The position numbers and the translations under genes were made by a program. DNA of 48,816 bases from Pseudomonadota bacterium (GTDB lineage: Bacteria > Desulfobacterota > Desulfovibrionia > Desulfovibrionales > Desulfovibrionaceae), in contig JAEZMB010000264.1 of NCBI GenBank assembly GCA_023435825.1, forward strand, positions 1 to 48,816. Direction: 5' to 3'. Below the pieces are notes generated by a model, which was not told where the DNA came from, searched no databases, and saw only the letters and a program-made list of their open reading frames with translations. Below, in pieces: positions 7,526-16,268 of this stretch (positions within the stretch are counted from its first letter, which is position 1; the number at the start of each line of letters is the position of its first letter).

Positions 7526-9154
7526 TCAGGAATCAGTGGGCGTGCGGACTTCGAATGGCGCGGTAAAGCAAAAAACGCTGCCCTGGCCCGGCTCGCTTTC
7601 CACGGCAAGCTGGCCGCCCATGGCCGCGGCCAGCTTGCCGGCGATGGCCAGGCCCAGGCCCGCGCCGCCGTGGCGTCTAGTCTTGCTGCCGTCCACCTGG
7701 CGGAACGGCTCGAAGATGGCGGAGATCTGGCCGGGGGCCAGGCCGATGCCGGTGTCGCGCACGGTCAGGCTCACCAGAACCGTTGGCTTGCCGTCACGTG
7801 AAGCGGCCTGGGCAGGTCGGGCCTCGGCCACGATTTCGATGTCGCCGGAATCGGTGAACTTGACCGCGTTGCTGACCAGGGCGGTCAGGATCTGACGCAA
7901 GCCGCCGCCGTCGCCGACCACGAGTTCCGGGGTTGACGGCTGCGCGCACCAGGACAGATGCAGGCCTTTTTGCATGGCCGCGCCGGCAAAGGAAGCGGCC
8001 ACGCCCTCGATCAGGTTGACCAGGGAAAACGCCGCGCGCCGGCTGACCACGTCCCCGGCGTCGAGCCGGGCGAAATCCAGGACGTTTTCCAGCAACGCGG
8101 CCAGGGAGCGCCCGGATTCCTTGAGGGTTTCAAGCATCTCGTGTTGCTGCGGATCCGTCAGCATGGCCGACAGCACCTCGGCCATGCCCAGGATGCCGTT
8201 TAACGGCGTGCGGATCTCGTGGGACATGTTGTCCATGAATTCGCGTTTGAGGCGCTCGGCGGCCAGGGTCGCTTCCTCGGCCAGCCGGTGCTCGGTGACG
8301 TCTTCCATGAGCCAGATGGAGCCGTCCTGGGGACGGGCGGCATCCAGTACCTGGCCGATGATGCGGCACCAGAATTCCGTGCCGTCGCGGCGTCGCATGA
8401 CGCGCGCCAGATCCACCCGCTTTCCCGCGCCCAGCGCCGGATAGTATTCCCGGCCAAAGGCCTCGTAGGATTCGGCGTCGGGATAAAATGCTTCCGTCGG
8501 CAACCCGATGGCCTGGCCCGGCTCCAGGGCGTAGAGTTGATGAAAGCGGGGGTTGGCCCGGCGCACGATGCGGTCCGTGACAAAGGCAATGCCGATGGGG
8601 CTGTTTTCGAAGATGCAGTTCAGGCTTCGGTGCGACTCTTCCAGGGCTTTTTCAACCTTGAGCCGTTCGGCGGCCTGGCGGCGCAACTCGTCGTTGGTCC
8701 GCCGCAACTCCTCTTCCCGGTCAACAGCGTCGCGCTCCAGTACGGCCACGGCGCGGCGGTTTTGATCTTCGGCGGCCTTGAGGGCGGTGATGTTGCGGGC
8801 GACGCAGAAAAGGCCTTCCACCGCGCCGTCCGGGCCCAAAACGGGGGATTTGAGCACTTGGAGCCAGACCGAGCGGTCGCCGCGCTCGACAACATACTCA
8901 AACGTCTTGGAGCGACGGGTGGAGAGTACGGTCAGATCAGCCTGGCGATGGCGTCTGGCGCTGGGCTGGGGAAAGGCTTCATCGTCGGTTCGGCCCAGTA
9001 TATCCGAGGAATCGATGCCGAAAAGCTCGCAAAACGAACGGTTGACGTATCGATAGACCAGCCCGGAATCCTTGTAGAAAAACAGGTCCGGAGAAGCATC
9101 GGCCATGGCCCCGAAAAGTGCCGGATCAGCCCGGGCGGCGACAGGATCCCACAT
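7526..9154 (-). CDS. Soluble PAS-PAS sensor histidine kinase
   Basis: A 542-residue kinase without membrane segments. A PAS domain covers about residues 15-125 (FFYKDSGLVYRYVN), a coiled-coil linker 128-175, a second PAS about 176-290 (SPIGIAFV..., ending IWLMEDVTE), the dimerisation domain has SHEIRTPLNG (His312), and the ATPase domain has the N box (LVSNAVKF), DTGIGL and GGAGLGLAIAG. It has no receiver domain and no adjacent response regulator, so its partner is elsewhere. The ATG directly abuts an AAGGA; an in-frame TAG stop three codons earlier rules out a longer start. Confidence 0.9.
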   Translation of the reverse strand: MWDPVAARADPALFGAMADASPDLFFYKDSGLVYRYVNRSFCELFGIDSSDILGRTDDEAFPQPSARRHRQADLTVLSTRRSKTFEYVVERGDRSVWLQVLKSPVLGPDGAVEGLFCVARNITALKAAEDQNRRAVAVLERDAVDREEELRRTNDELRRQAAERLKVEKALEESHRSLNCIFENSPIGIAFVTDRIVRRANPRFHQLYALEPGQAIGLPTEAFYPDAESYEAFGREYYPALGAGKRVDLARVMRRRDGTEFWCRIIGQVLDAARPQDGSIWLMEDVTEHRLAEEATLAAERLKREFMDNMSHEIRTPLNGILGMAEVLSAMLTDPQQHEMLETLKESGRSLAALLENVLDFARLDAGDVVSRRAAFSLVNLIEGVAASFAGAAMQKGLHLSWCAQPSTPELVVGDGGGLRQILTALVSNAVKFTDSGDIEIVAEARPAQAASRDGKPTVLVSLTVRDTGIGLAPGQISAIFEPFRQVDGSKTRRHGGAGLGLAIAGKLAAAMGGQLAVESEPGQGSVFCFTAPFEVRTPTDS

Positions 9155-9316
9155 TCCTTCATTCTAGACGATCCTGGTTTGAAAAGCCAGGGTGAACTGC
9201 ATTTTCCCCAGGGGTTTTCCGGACCTGCGTGGCCTAGCGCCATTGCCGGGCCAGCCAAAATGTGATTATGTCCGGCTCACAGTTCGCGGCCCCGTCATGG
9301 CCGCCCGGGAGAAGAC

Positions 9317-9646
9317 ATGCGTATATCCGCCGCACCGGCGTTTCTGGCTCTGTCGCTTTGTTTCTGCGCCCCTGCCGCCTTTGGGCAGCAACAGCCGGCC
9401 GTCCCCGCCGGGGAAAATCCGGCGGCCGCGCCGGCCAAGCCCGCGCCGGCTCCGGCTTCGTCGGCCCGTTCCGACGCGGCCGAAGCCCGTTACCGGAGCT
9501 GGGTGGAAAAGGAACACGCCAAGGATGCGGCCGTGTTCGCCAAGGAAAAGACCAAAATCGAGGATAAATATAAAGGATACGTGCGCCCCAAGCGCGAGAA
9601 GAAAGACGCCAAGGGTGAACAGGCCGCGCCGCCGGCCAAGCCCTGA
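9317..9646 (+). CDS. Small exported Ala/Pro- and Lys-rich protein, unknown function
   Basis: A 109-residue protein. Residues 1-23 form a signal peptide (MRISAAPAFLALSLCF, cleavage probably after AFG or nearby). A Pro/Ala linker follows to about residue 52, then a charged, probably helical segment (EKEHAKDAAVFAKEKTKIED) and a Lys-rich tail. I do not recognise a family. The start has GGGAGAAG upstream, and an intrinsic terminator follows 33 bases after the stop, so it is a monocistronic gene. Confidence 0.7.
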   Translation: MRISAAPAFLALSLCFCAPAAFGQQQPAVPAGENPAAAPAKPAPAPASSARSDAAEARYRSWVEKEHAKDAAVFAKEKTKIEDKYKGYVRPKREKKDAKGEQAAPPAKP

Positions 9647-9678
9647 CCTCGCGCCCTGGCGGACGCGAAATTTTTTGG

Positions 9679-9716
9679 GAACGCGCCTTTTAGAGGCGCG
9701 TTCTTTCTTTTTTGGG
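9679..9716 (+). terminator. Intrinsic terminator
   Basis: The arms GAACGCGCC and GGCGCGTTC are followed by TTTCTTTTTT. It serves the small exported-protein gene and lies between it and the convergent end of the succinyl-CoA synthetase gene. Confidence 0.85.
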
Positions 9717-9741
9717 CTTTCCCGGCAGGTTCAGGCCCCAC

Positions 9742-11859
9742 TCACCCCCGACACAGCGCCTCGGCCATGACCCCGGCCACTTCGCTCAATTCCCCGCATA
9801 CCGGTATGCCGGCTCGGGCCAGACAGGCCAGCTTGGCCGCCACACCGCCAGGCCGCTCCAGAAGCGCACCGGCATGGCCCAGGGTGCGGCCCGGCGGCGC
9901 GCTTACGCCAGCCACAAAGGCCGCCACCGGCTTGGGGTACTGCGTGGCCGCCACATATTCGGCCAACTCCTCTTCGGCTGTGCCCCCCACTTCGCCGATG
10001 ACCATCACCGCCCGCACCCGGGCGTCGTCGCGCACCATCTCGCACAGCTCCACGAAGCCCGCCCCGCCAAACGGATCGCCGCCCATGCCGGCGGCCACGG
10101 CCTGGCCGATGCCCGCCGCCGTCAGCCGCGAGGCCACCTCGTAGGTCAGCGTGCCGCTTCGGGAAAATATCGCCACCGGGCCGGGCGTGAAGGGTTCGGT
10201 GGGCATGATGCCGGCCGAAAACCACTGGCCCGGCAGGATGAGCCCGGGCGTGTTGGGGCCGATCAGCGTCGCTTGCCGCCCGGCCAGGACGGCGCGCACG
10301 GTCAGCATGTCGCGCTGGGGGATGCCGTCGGTGATGCACACGATGCGCGCCACGCCAGCGGCCGCCGCTTCCTCGATGGCATCGGCCGCGCCGGCGGCCG
10401 GCACGAAGATGACCGAGAGCGCGATGTCGTGGCGGGCCACGGCCTCGGCCACGGTGTCGTAAACCGGCAGCCCGTCCACTTCGCTGCCGCCCCGAAACGG
10501 CGTCACCCCGGCCACCACCGGCGTGCCGTAGGCCCGCATCCGCCGGGCATGGGCCCGTCCGGCCCGGCCGGTCAGCCCTTGCACCAGCACGCCGCTGTCC
10601 GGGCCAAGGTCCAGCAGGCTTGGCAACGGGGGCCGTTTGGGACAGGCATGCCCGCGACGCCCTGCCACGGCGTCCCCTGCCCTCGGCGTCGGGCAGACGC
10701 CGGCCAGGGCGTCCACCGGCCGCAATTTCCCCGGGTCCACGGCCTCGGCCAACATGACCACGGCCTGGTCCATGTCCTCGGCCACCCGCACCCGGTTTCC
10801 GGGCATGGCGCGCAGCCGCTCCATGCCGGCCTTGGCCGCGTTGCCGGCGAACCGCACCACCACCGGCCGCCCGTCTTCCCCGTCCAGGGCGCAGGCCATG
10901 GCCTCGGCCACGTCGGCGCAGGACAGGATGCCGCCGTACATGTTGACGCAGCAAGCCTCCACGGCCGGATCGGCGAAAAGCAGATCAAAGGCGACGCGCA
11001 GGCGCGCGGCATCGGCCGTGCCGCCGAAATCGAGGAAATTGGCCGCCGGCAGTCCGGCCGCCTCCAGGGCGTCCATGGTGGCCATGGCCAATCCCGCGCC
11101 GTTGGCCACCAGCCCCACCCGGCCGGGCAGGCTGACGAAGGACAGGCGCTGTTCGGCGGCCCGGCCCTCGGCCGGGGTGGCGAAGCGGTCGTCGCGGTAG
11201 CGGGCCAGGGCCGGGCGCAAGGCGGCCACGTTGTCGTCGATGGTCACCTTGGCGTCCAGGGCCACGAAACGCTCTCCGGCGCAGTAGGCCAGGGGATTGA
11301 TCTCGGCCAGGAGCAGCCCGTTGTCGGCCACGGCCCCGAAAAGCCGAGACAACAAGGTTTCAAAGGGCGCGTAGGCCTCGGCGGGCAGCCCCAAATGGAA
11401 AAACGCCGCCCGGGCCGCATAGGGCGGACAGGCGAGGCTCGGCGGCACGTCGATGACGAGCAGCGCGTCGGTGCCGGCCAGGGCTTCCACATCCACCCCG
11501 CCCTCCCGGCCGACGGTGAGGCAAAAGCCCTTGCGCTGGCGGGAGACGCCCAGGGACAGGTAGAAGGCGCGCTCATGGGGCACAGCCGCCTCCAGGCGCA
11601 AAAAAGGCGGCCTGACGCCGCCGAAGGTTCTGGAGAAAAGGGTCCTGGCCGCTTCGGGCAGCGCCGAGGCGTCGGCCACGGGCAAAACGCCCCCGGCCTT
11701 GCCCCGGCCGCCGCCAAGCACCTGGGCTTTGAGGAAATACGGTCCGGGAAAGGGCGGCGTGGCCGCCCCGGCGTCGCCGGATTCCAGGGCGACGCCGGGG
11801 GGCACGGCGATGGCGGCTTCGGCCAGCAGTTCCTTGCCGGCGTGTTCGGTCAACAGCAT
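9742..11859 (-). CDS. Fused succinyl-CoA synthetase (beta-alpha), ADP- or GDP-forming
   Basis: A 705-residue fusion. Residues 1-390 resemble SucC (ATP-grasp, 'FLKAQVLGGGRGKAGG', 'LAEINPLAY', 'LDAKVTID', 'NFLDFGGTAD'). A Pro/Arg-rich linker follows, and residues about 425-705 resemble SucD (GVLVQGLTGRAG, 'ITDGIPQRDML', 'IGPNTPGLI', 'GHAGALLE' with the phosphorylatable His near residue 662). The enzyme interconverts succinyl-CoA and succinate with formation of ATP or GTP. It lies 96 bases after korC, so its natural substrate is very likely the product of that enzyme. Separate sucC and sucD genes are the common arrangement; the fused order beta then alpha is unusual. A related acyl-CoA substrate is possible. 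The ATG follows AAGGAG. Confidence 0.85.
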   Translation of the reverse strand: MLLTEHAGKELLAEAAIAVPPGVALESGDAGAATPPFPGPYFLKAQVLGGGRGKAGGVLPVADASALPEAARTLFSRTFGGVRPPFLRLEAAVPHERAFYLSLGVSRQRKGFCLTVGREGGVDVEALAGTDALLVIDVPPSLACPPYAARAAFFHLGLPAEAYAPFETLLSRLFGAVADNGLLLAEINPLAYCAGERFVALDAKVTIDDNVAALRPALARYRDDRFATPAEGRAAEQRLSFVSLPGRVGLVANGAGLAMATMDALEAAGLPAANFLDFGGTADAARLRVAFDLLFADPAVEACCVNMYGGILSCADVAEAMACALDGEDGRPVVVRFAGNAAKAGMERLRAMPGNRVRVAEDMDQAVVMLAEAVDPGKLRPVDALAGVCPTPRAGDAVAGRRGHACPKRPPLPSLLDLGPDSGVLVQGLTGRAGRAHARRMRAYGTPVVAGVTPFRGGSEVDGLPVYDTVAEAVARHDIALSVIFVPAAGAADAIEEAAAAGVARIVCITDGIPQRDMLTVRAVLAGRQATLIGPNTPGLILPGQWFSAGIMPTEPFTPGPVAIFSRSGTLTYEVASRLTAAGIGQAVAAGMGGDPFGGAGFVELCEMVRDDARVRAVMVIGEVGGTAEEELAEYVAATQYPKPVAAFVAGVSAPPGRTLGHAGALLERPGGVAAKLACLARAGIPVCGELSEVAGVMAEALCRG

Positions 11860-11955
11860 GGCCCAGGCTCCTTGCGGGTTGGCGCGACGAGGTTTTCGAT
11901 GTTTCTTCTTGCCCGCTTTTACGCCAAAACGCCAGCCCCGGGAGCCAAAAGCCGG

Positions 11956-12711
11956 CTAATCCTCGGTCATGACCTCGGTCAAGTCCATGCGCGCCGCCTG
12001 GATGTCGTCGCCGTCGTCCGGGTCCGGCAGGACGATGGGTTCGCCCAGGCGCTTTTTCGCCTCCTGGTAGCCGAGATTTAAGGCCTTGATGTTGGCGTCG
12101 CGGATCTTTTCCGGCAGCGATTCCTTGAGGCTTTTGCGCATGGCCTCGATGCGGGCAAAGGGCAGCAGATAGGCCACCGCGCCAAGGGCCACCACGTTGG
12201 TGGCCTGGGGCACGCCCACCTTCTCCCGGGCCAAGCGCGTGAACGGCAGGGCCAGGGCCACGCTGGACGGGCTTTGGCGCACCAGATCGGCGTCGATCAG
12301 CAGCGCCCCACGCGGTTTCAAATACGAATAATAGCTGGCCGCGGCCTCCTGGGACAGGGCCACGAGCAGGTCGAGGTATTCGGTCTTGGGGTAGCTGATG
12401 GGTTCGGAGCTGACCACGAGGTCGGCCCGGCTGGCCCCGCCCCGGGCCTCGGGGCCATAGCTCTGGGTCTGGGTGACGTAGTAGCCGTGGCCGATGGCCA
12501 GGGCCTGGCCCAAGAGCTTGCCCATGGTCAGGATGCCCTGGCCGCCCAGGCCCGACAGCCGGATCTCGTAGCGGGCCAGGGCCTGGCCGTTGCCGTTGCC
12601 GTTGCCGTTGCCATTGGCCGTCTTGGCCGTGGCGGCCTTGGTGGTGACAGCCTTGGCCGTGGCCGCCTTGGCGGGCTTGGCCGGGGTCTTGTCCTTGGGC
12701 GCGCCGGTCAT
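11956..12711 (-). CDS. korC: 2-oxoglutarate:ferredoxin oxidoreductase, gamma subunit
   Basis: A 251-residue protein. Residues about 46-225 are the gamma-subunit domain of 2-oxoacid:ferredoxin oxidoreductases (IRLSGLGGQGILTMGKLLG, 'TQSYGPEARGG', 'VVALGAVAYLL'). The first 45 residues are an unusual Ala/Lys/Thr-rich tail ending in repeated Asn-Gly, encoded by a hexanucleotide repeat (12587-12616). The extension is probably a flexible, basic linker. The start ATG overlaps the korB stop by 4 bases, so the extension is in the coupled frame. An internal start without it is possible, but I see none with a good Shine-Dalgarno. Confidence 0.88.
   Translation of the reverse strand: MTGAPKDKTPAKPAKAATAKAVTTKAATAKTANGNGNGNGNGQALARYEIRLSGLGGQGILTMGKLLGQALAIGHGYYVTQTQSYGPEARGGASRADLVVSSEPISYPKTEYLDLLVALSQEAAASYYSYLKPRGALLIDADLVRQSPSSVALALPFTRLAREKVGVPQATNVVALGAVAYLLPFARIEAMRKSLKESLPEKIRDANIKALNLGYQEAKKRLGEPIVLPDPDDGDDIQAARMDLTEVMTED
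12587..12616. repeat. In-frame hexanucleotide tandem repeat in korC
   Basis: Five consecutive copies of CCGTTG (plus strand; the last is CCATTG) encode alternating Gly and Asn in KorC. Six-base units keep the frame, so copy number could vary without breaking the gene. Confidence 0.85.
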
Positions 12712-13544
12712 GCCGCACCTCCCTTCTTGGCGGCAAGGGCTTGCCGCATGTTCGCCCAGCGCGTCTCCAGGCCGTCCACGTCGCGGCGCACGAAGGTCCC
12801 GATGGGGAGCTTGCCCGTGCGGTCCTCAAGCTTTTCGTAGCGCTCCACCGGCAGGCAGGAGGACTTGAGCCACTTGAACATCTCCACGGCGCTTTTAAAG
12901 CCGTTGCCGCGTCCGTACTGGGTGAAGCACGGGGTCAGCGCCTCGACGAGATTGAAGCCCGGGCGCGAGATGGCCTCGGCCATCAGGGCGTCGAGTTCCT
13001 TGACGTGGTAGACCGTGCCCCGGGACACGCCGGCCGCGCCGGCCGCCCTGGTCAGCTCCACGATGTCGAAGGCGCTTTCGAGCTGCCCTTGGGGGCAGGT
13101 GTGGGAATAGGCCCCTTCGGGGGTGGTGGAGGAGCACTGGCCGCCGGTCATGCCGTAGATGAAGTTGTTGAGCACAAGCGCCGTGACGCCGATGTTGCGC
13201 CGGGCGGCGTGGATCAGATGGTTGCCGCCGATGGAGAAGGCGTCGCCGTCGCCCATGACCGCGATGACGGTGAGCTTGGGGTTGGCCATCTTGATGCCGG
13301 TGGCCACGGTGAGCGCCCGGCCGTGGGTGGTGTGGACGGTGTTGAAGTCGACGTAGGCGGCGATGCGGCCCGAGCAGCCGATGCCGGCCACGATGACCAC
13401 GTCGTCCTTGGGCAGGCCCAGGGCGTGGACGCTGCGCACCAGCGACCCGAGCACGATGCCGTGGCCGCAACCCGGACAGAAGACCAGCGGAAACTTCTTG
13501 TTGTGCCGCAGGTACTGATGGATGAGTTGGGTTATTTCAGCCAT
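12708..13544 (-). CDS. korB: 2-oxoglutarate:ferredoxin oxidoreductase, beta subunit
   Basis: A 278-residue thiamine-diphosphate-binding subunit: 'FCPGCGHGIVLGSL' near the N-terminus, 'GIGCSGRIAAYVDFN', the TPP/Mg motif 'VMGDGDAFSIGGNH' followed by 'NNFIYGMTGGQ', and 'SPTTP'-like 'SSTTPEGAYS'. It binds TPP and works with KorA to decarboxylate 2-oxoglutarate and form succinyl-CoA while reducing ferredoxin. I place the start at 13544, which has AAGGAG ten bases upstream and follows the korA stop by one base. The stop overlaps korC. Confidence 0.92.
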   Translation of the reverse strand: MAEITQLIHQYLRHNKKFPLVFCPGCGHGIVLGSLVRSVHALGLPKDDVVIVAGIGCSGRIAAYVDFNTVHTTHGRALTVATGIKMANPKLTVIAVMGDGDAFSIGGNHLIHAARRNIGVTALVLNNFIYGMTGGQCSSTTPEGAYSHTCPQGQLESAFDIVELTRAAGAAGVSRGTVYHVKELDALMAEAISRPGFNLVEALTPCFTQYGRGNGFKSAVEMFKWLKSSCLPVERYEKLEDRTGKLPIGTFVRRDVDGLETRWANMRQALAAKKGGAA

Positions 13545-13545
13545 G

Positions 13546-14688
13546 TCACGCGATCTCCTTGAGGATCTGGGAGGGCGTAATGATCTGCCCGTCGATGCGG
13601 TTGATCGTGCGCACGGTGGTGTAGCCTTCGTTGACCCGTTTGACCTCCCGGGAGAGCTGGCCCATGTTGAGTTCGGGCACCACCGCCAGCCGGCAGTTGC
13701 GCAGCATCGGCTCCACATGGCGGCGCGGGAAGGGGTACAAGGTCTTGAGCACCAAAAGGCCGGCCCGCACCCCGGCTTCCCGGGCCTGCTTGACGGCCAG
13801 CCGGGCCGAGCGGGCCACGCAGCCGTAAGCGATGACCACCACCTCGGCGTCGGCCGTATCGACATGCTCCACGATCTGGATATCCTCGAAGAAGCGGTCG
13901 ATCTTGCGGAACTGGCGTTCGGTGAGGGCGCGCACCTCTTCGGGGCGGCTGGTGGGGAAGCCCAGCGGATCGTGGGTGAGCCCGGTGACGTGGAAGCGGT
14001 AGCCCGAGCCGATGGGCGGCATGGGCGGCACGCCGCGCATGGTCTCCTCGTAGGGCTTGTACCACTCGGGCGGCATGGTCGGGGTCAGGCGCGAGAACAC
14101 CTCGAAGTCGCCGGGTTCGGGCAGCTCGATCTTTTCCCGGGTGTGGGCGGTGATTTCATCGAGGAGCAGGATGACCGGGCTGCGGTACTTTTCGGCGAAA
14201 TTAAACGCGGCGACGGTCATCTCCACGCACTCGGGCACGTCGGTGGCCGACAGCACGATGATGGGGTGGTCGCCATGGGCCCCCCAGCGGGCCTGCTGGA
14301 CGTCGCCCTGGCCGGGGCTGGTGGGCAGGCCGGTGCTGGCCCCGCCGCGCATGACGTTGACGAGCACCAGCGGAGTCTCGGTCATGGCGGCGTAGCCGAT
14401 CTGCTCCTGCATGAGCGAAAAGCCCGGGCCGGAGGTGGCGGTCATGGCCTTGCGCCCGGCCAGCGACGCGCCGATGACCGCGCCCATGGAGGCGATTTCG
14501 TCCTCCATCTGGATGAAGGCCCCGTCGGGCACACGGGGCAGGCGCTTGGCCATGCACTCCATGATTTCCGTGGAAGGCGTAATGGGATAGCCGGCGTAGA
14601 AGGTGCAGCCGGCGGCCAGCGCACCTTCCACCACGGCCTCGTTGCCAAGGAGAAAGGCTTCGCGGCGTTTCTTGCGGGGGGCGGTCAC
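13546..14688 (-). CDS. korA: 2-oxoglutarate:ferredoxin oxidoreductase, alpha subunit
   Basis: A 380-residue alpha subunit: 'FLLGNEAVVEGALAAGC', 'YPITPSTEIME', 'QMEDEIASMGAVIGAS', 'TATSGPGFSLMQE' and a C-terminal transketolase-like domain ('GLLVLKTLYPFP'). The 2-oxoglutarate assignment over pyruvate or indolepyruvate rests on the four-gene KorDABC arrangement and the adjacent succinyl-CoA synthetase. The start is GTG at 14688, with AAGGAGG upstream, and it overlaps the stop of the ferredoxin gene. Confidence 0.9.
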   Translation of the reverse strand: MTAPRKKRREAFLLGNEAVVEGALAAGCTFYAGYPITPSTEIMECMAKRLPRVPDGAFIQMEDEIASMGAVIGASLAGRKAMTATSGPGFSLMQEQIGYAAMTETPLVLVNVMRGGASTGLPTSPGQGDVQQARWGAHGDHPIIVLSATDVPECVEMTVAAFNFAEKYRSPVILLLDEITAHTREKIELPEPGDFEVFSRLTPTMPPEWYKPYEETMRGVPPMPPIGSGYRFHVTGLTHDPLGFPTSRPEEVRALTERQFRKIDRFFEDIQIVEHVDTADAEVVVIAYGCVARSARLAVKQAREAGVRAGLLVLKTLYPFPRRHVEPMLRNCRLAVVPELNMGQLSREVKRVNEGYTTVRTINRIDGQIITPSQILKEIA

Positions 14689-14957
14689 GGCTTGACCTCC
14701 TTGGCGGCGGGTTGTTCGGCCGGGTCTGGCGCCGTTTCCGACGGACACGGCGTCTGGTCGGTATCGCCGGGGATGACCAGGACGGCGAAGTCCGGGCAAT
14801 GCGGCTCACAAAAGCCGCAGTTGACGCAGGCTTCCTCGTTCACGACACGGGCCTTGCCGTCCTGGCCCACGGCAAAGACCTTTTTGGGGCAAAACGCGGC
14901 GCATATGCCGCAGCCCTTGCACCAGTCCGGATAGACAACGACACGATTGCGTCCCAT
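14685..14957 (-). CDS. korD: 2-oxoglutarate:ferredoxin oxidoreductase, ferredoxin-like delta subunit
   Basis: A 90-residue protein with two 4Fe-4S motifs, CKGCGICAAFCP and CVNCGFCEPHCP, followed by an acidic, Pro-rich C-terminal tail. It carries electrons between the catalytic subunits and ferredoxin. It is the first gene of the korDABC-sucCD operon. I chose the ATG at 14957 (MGRNRV) because the family starts just before the first cluster; an in-frame ATG at 15011 would add 18 residues, and neither has a strong Shine-Dalgarno. The divergent cyclophilin gene begins 161 bases away. Confidence 0.9.
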   Translation of the reverse strand: MGRNRVVVYPDWCKGCGICAAFCPKKVFAVGQDGKARVVNEEACVNCGFCEPHCPDFAVLVIPGDTDQTPCPSETAPDPAEQPAAKEVKP

Positions 14958-15118
14958 GTTCGACTCGCTTTTGCGGTGGCCGGTTACGCGGTGAAAAAGT
15001 GTCGGAATCATTGACGCGAATGACGAAAATTGGCAACCGTTACCGACGATTATTTTTTTGCTCGACGAAATTGGAAAATTTTCATAGGGCGGTAAAACTT
15101 TTTCCGGAGGTCGACGTT

Positions 15119-15727
15119 ATGGTTTCAAAAGGCCGTTCGAGTTGGCTGCGGGCGATCCTCGCCCTGTGCTGCGTTCTGGCCGCAACCCTGGGGGGCGTAT
15201 CCGCCGCCTGGGCCAAGGGAGGCAATCCTGTGGTCAAATTGACGACCAACAAAGGCGATATCGTCATCGAGCTGGACAAGGAAAAGGCCCCGGCCACCAC
15301 GGCCAATTTCCTGAACTACGTGAAAAAGGGCCATTACGACGGCCTGATCTTTCACCGGGTCATCAACGGCTTCATGATCCAGGGCGGCGGCATGGACAAG
15401 AACATGAAGGAAAAGGGCACCGACGCCCCGATCCAGAACGAAGCCGACAACGGGCTGAAGAACAAGGCCTACACCGTGGCCATGGCCCGCACCGGCGATC
15501 CGCATTCGGCCACGGCCCAGTTCTTCATCAACGTGGCCGACAACGGCTTTTTGGACCACACCGGCAAGAACCCCCAGGGCTGGGGCTACGCCGTTTTCGG
15601 CAAGGTCACCTCGGGCCAGGAAGTGGTGGACGCCATCAAGGCCGTGCCGACCATGACCAAGGGCTTCCACGAGAACGTGCCGGTCGTCCCGGTGGTGATC
15701 GAGAAGGCCGAGGTGGTGAGCGAGTAA
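15119..15727 (+). CDS. Periplasmic cyclophilin-type peptidyl-prolyl isomerase
   Basis: A 202-residue protein. Residues 1-32 are a signal peptide (basic start, hydrophobic core, SAAWA cut site). The rest is a cyclophilin domain with 'GLIFHRVINGFMIQGGG' (catalytic Arg in FHR) and 'TAQFFINVADNGFLDH', which catalyses proline isomerisation in exported proteins. A GGAGG precedes the ATG at 15119; upstream ATGs in the frame are not supported. A terminator follows. Confidence 0.92.
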   Translation: MVSKGRSSWLRAILALCCVLAATLGGVSAAWAKGGNPVVKLTTNKGDIVIELDKEKAPATTANFLNYVKKGHYDGLIFHRVINGFMIQGGGMDKNMKEKGTDAPIQNEADNGLKNKAYTVAMARTGDPHSATAQFFINVADNGFLDHTGKNPQGWGYAVFGKVTSGQEVVDAIKAVPTMTKGFHENVPVVPVVIEKAEVVSE

Positions 15728-15750
15728 CGCTCCCCTGCCCCCGGGCATTG

Positions 15751-15786
15751 AAAGCCGCTCCGGACGCCGGGGCGGCTTTTGTTTTT
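15751..15786 (+). terminator. Intrinsic terminator after the cyclophilin gene
   Basis: AAAGCCGC pairs with GCGGCTTT and is followed by TGTTTTT, 24 bases after the stop codon. Confidence 0.85.
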
Positions 15787-15942
15787 ACGAATTTTCGGCC
15801 CGCCTGGGCCAGGGTCGTCGGCCGATTTTCGTCCCCGCCGCCTTTTATGGACAACCAACTTCCACAAGAGGCTGTTAACCCCCTCTTTCAGGTTGCCCGA
15901 TCCTTCAAACTGAAAAAAAATGGGGTGGGCGGCAAAAACTTG

Positions 15943-15971
15943 TTGACGGTCCCGGGGTCTTTCCGTAGATA
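15943..15971 (+). promoter_or_regulatory. Sigma-70-type promoter of tRNA-Arg(ACG)
   Basis: TTGACG, a 17-base spacer and TAGATA, ending 14 bases before the mature tRNA 5' end. The -35 is near consensus; the -10 is weaker. The region upstream has an A run, as in strong stable-RNA promoters. Confidence 0.6.
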
Positions 15972-15984
15972 CCTCCTTCTCGGC

Positions 15985-16061
<77 letters not shown>

Positions 16062-16070
16062 AATCTTTCC

Positions 16071-16098
16071 AAGGGGTTACCAGAAATGGTGACCCCTT
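16071..16098 (+). terminator. Terminator after tRNA-Arg(ACG)
   Basis: AAGGGGTTACC pairs with GGTGACCCCTT across the loop AGAAAT (one mismatch) and is followed by a short T-rich stretch. It starts 9 bases after the tRNA. A similar stem follows tRNA-Arg(CCT). Confidence 0.7.
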
Positions 16099-16268
16099 CT
16101 TCGTTTGGGGCGATTGTCTCCCCCACTTGGCCCGGCTTTGGGCTTATGGGGCGACAATCTTCTTGAAGCGGGAGCTGCTGCTGGGGAGGGTTCAGTGCGA
16201 GCTGTCGTATTGCGCGATTTTCCAGGAGTCCGCCCGTTGTCCGCGCACGCTTTCACACCTGCGGTTTC

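Noticed and set aside
12587..12616. CRISPR-like repeat
   Set aside because: Six-base in-frame units without spacers, inside a coding gene. No CRISPR array or cas gene was seen anywhere.
9712..14934. Plus-strand open frames opposite korDABC and the succinyl-CoA synthetase
   Set aside because: Low-complexity Gly/His/Arg translations and no ribosome-binding sites; the minus strand carries recognisable enzymes.
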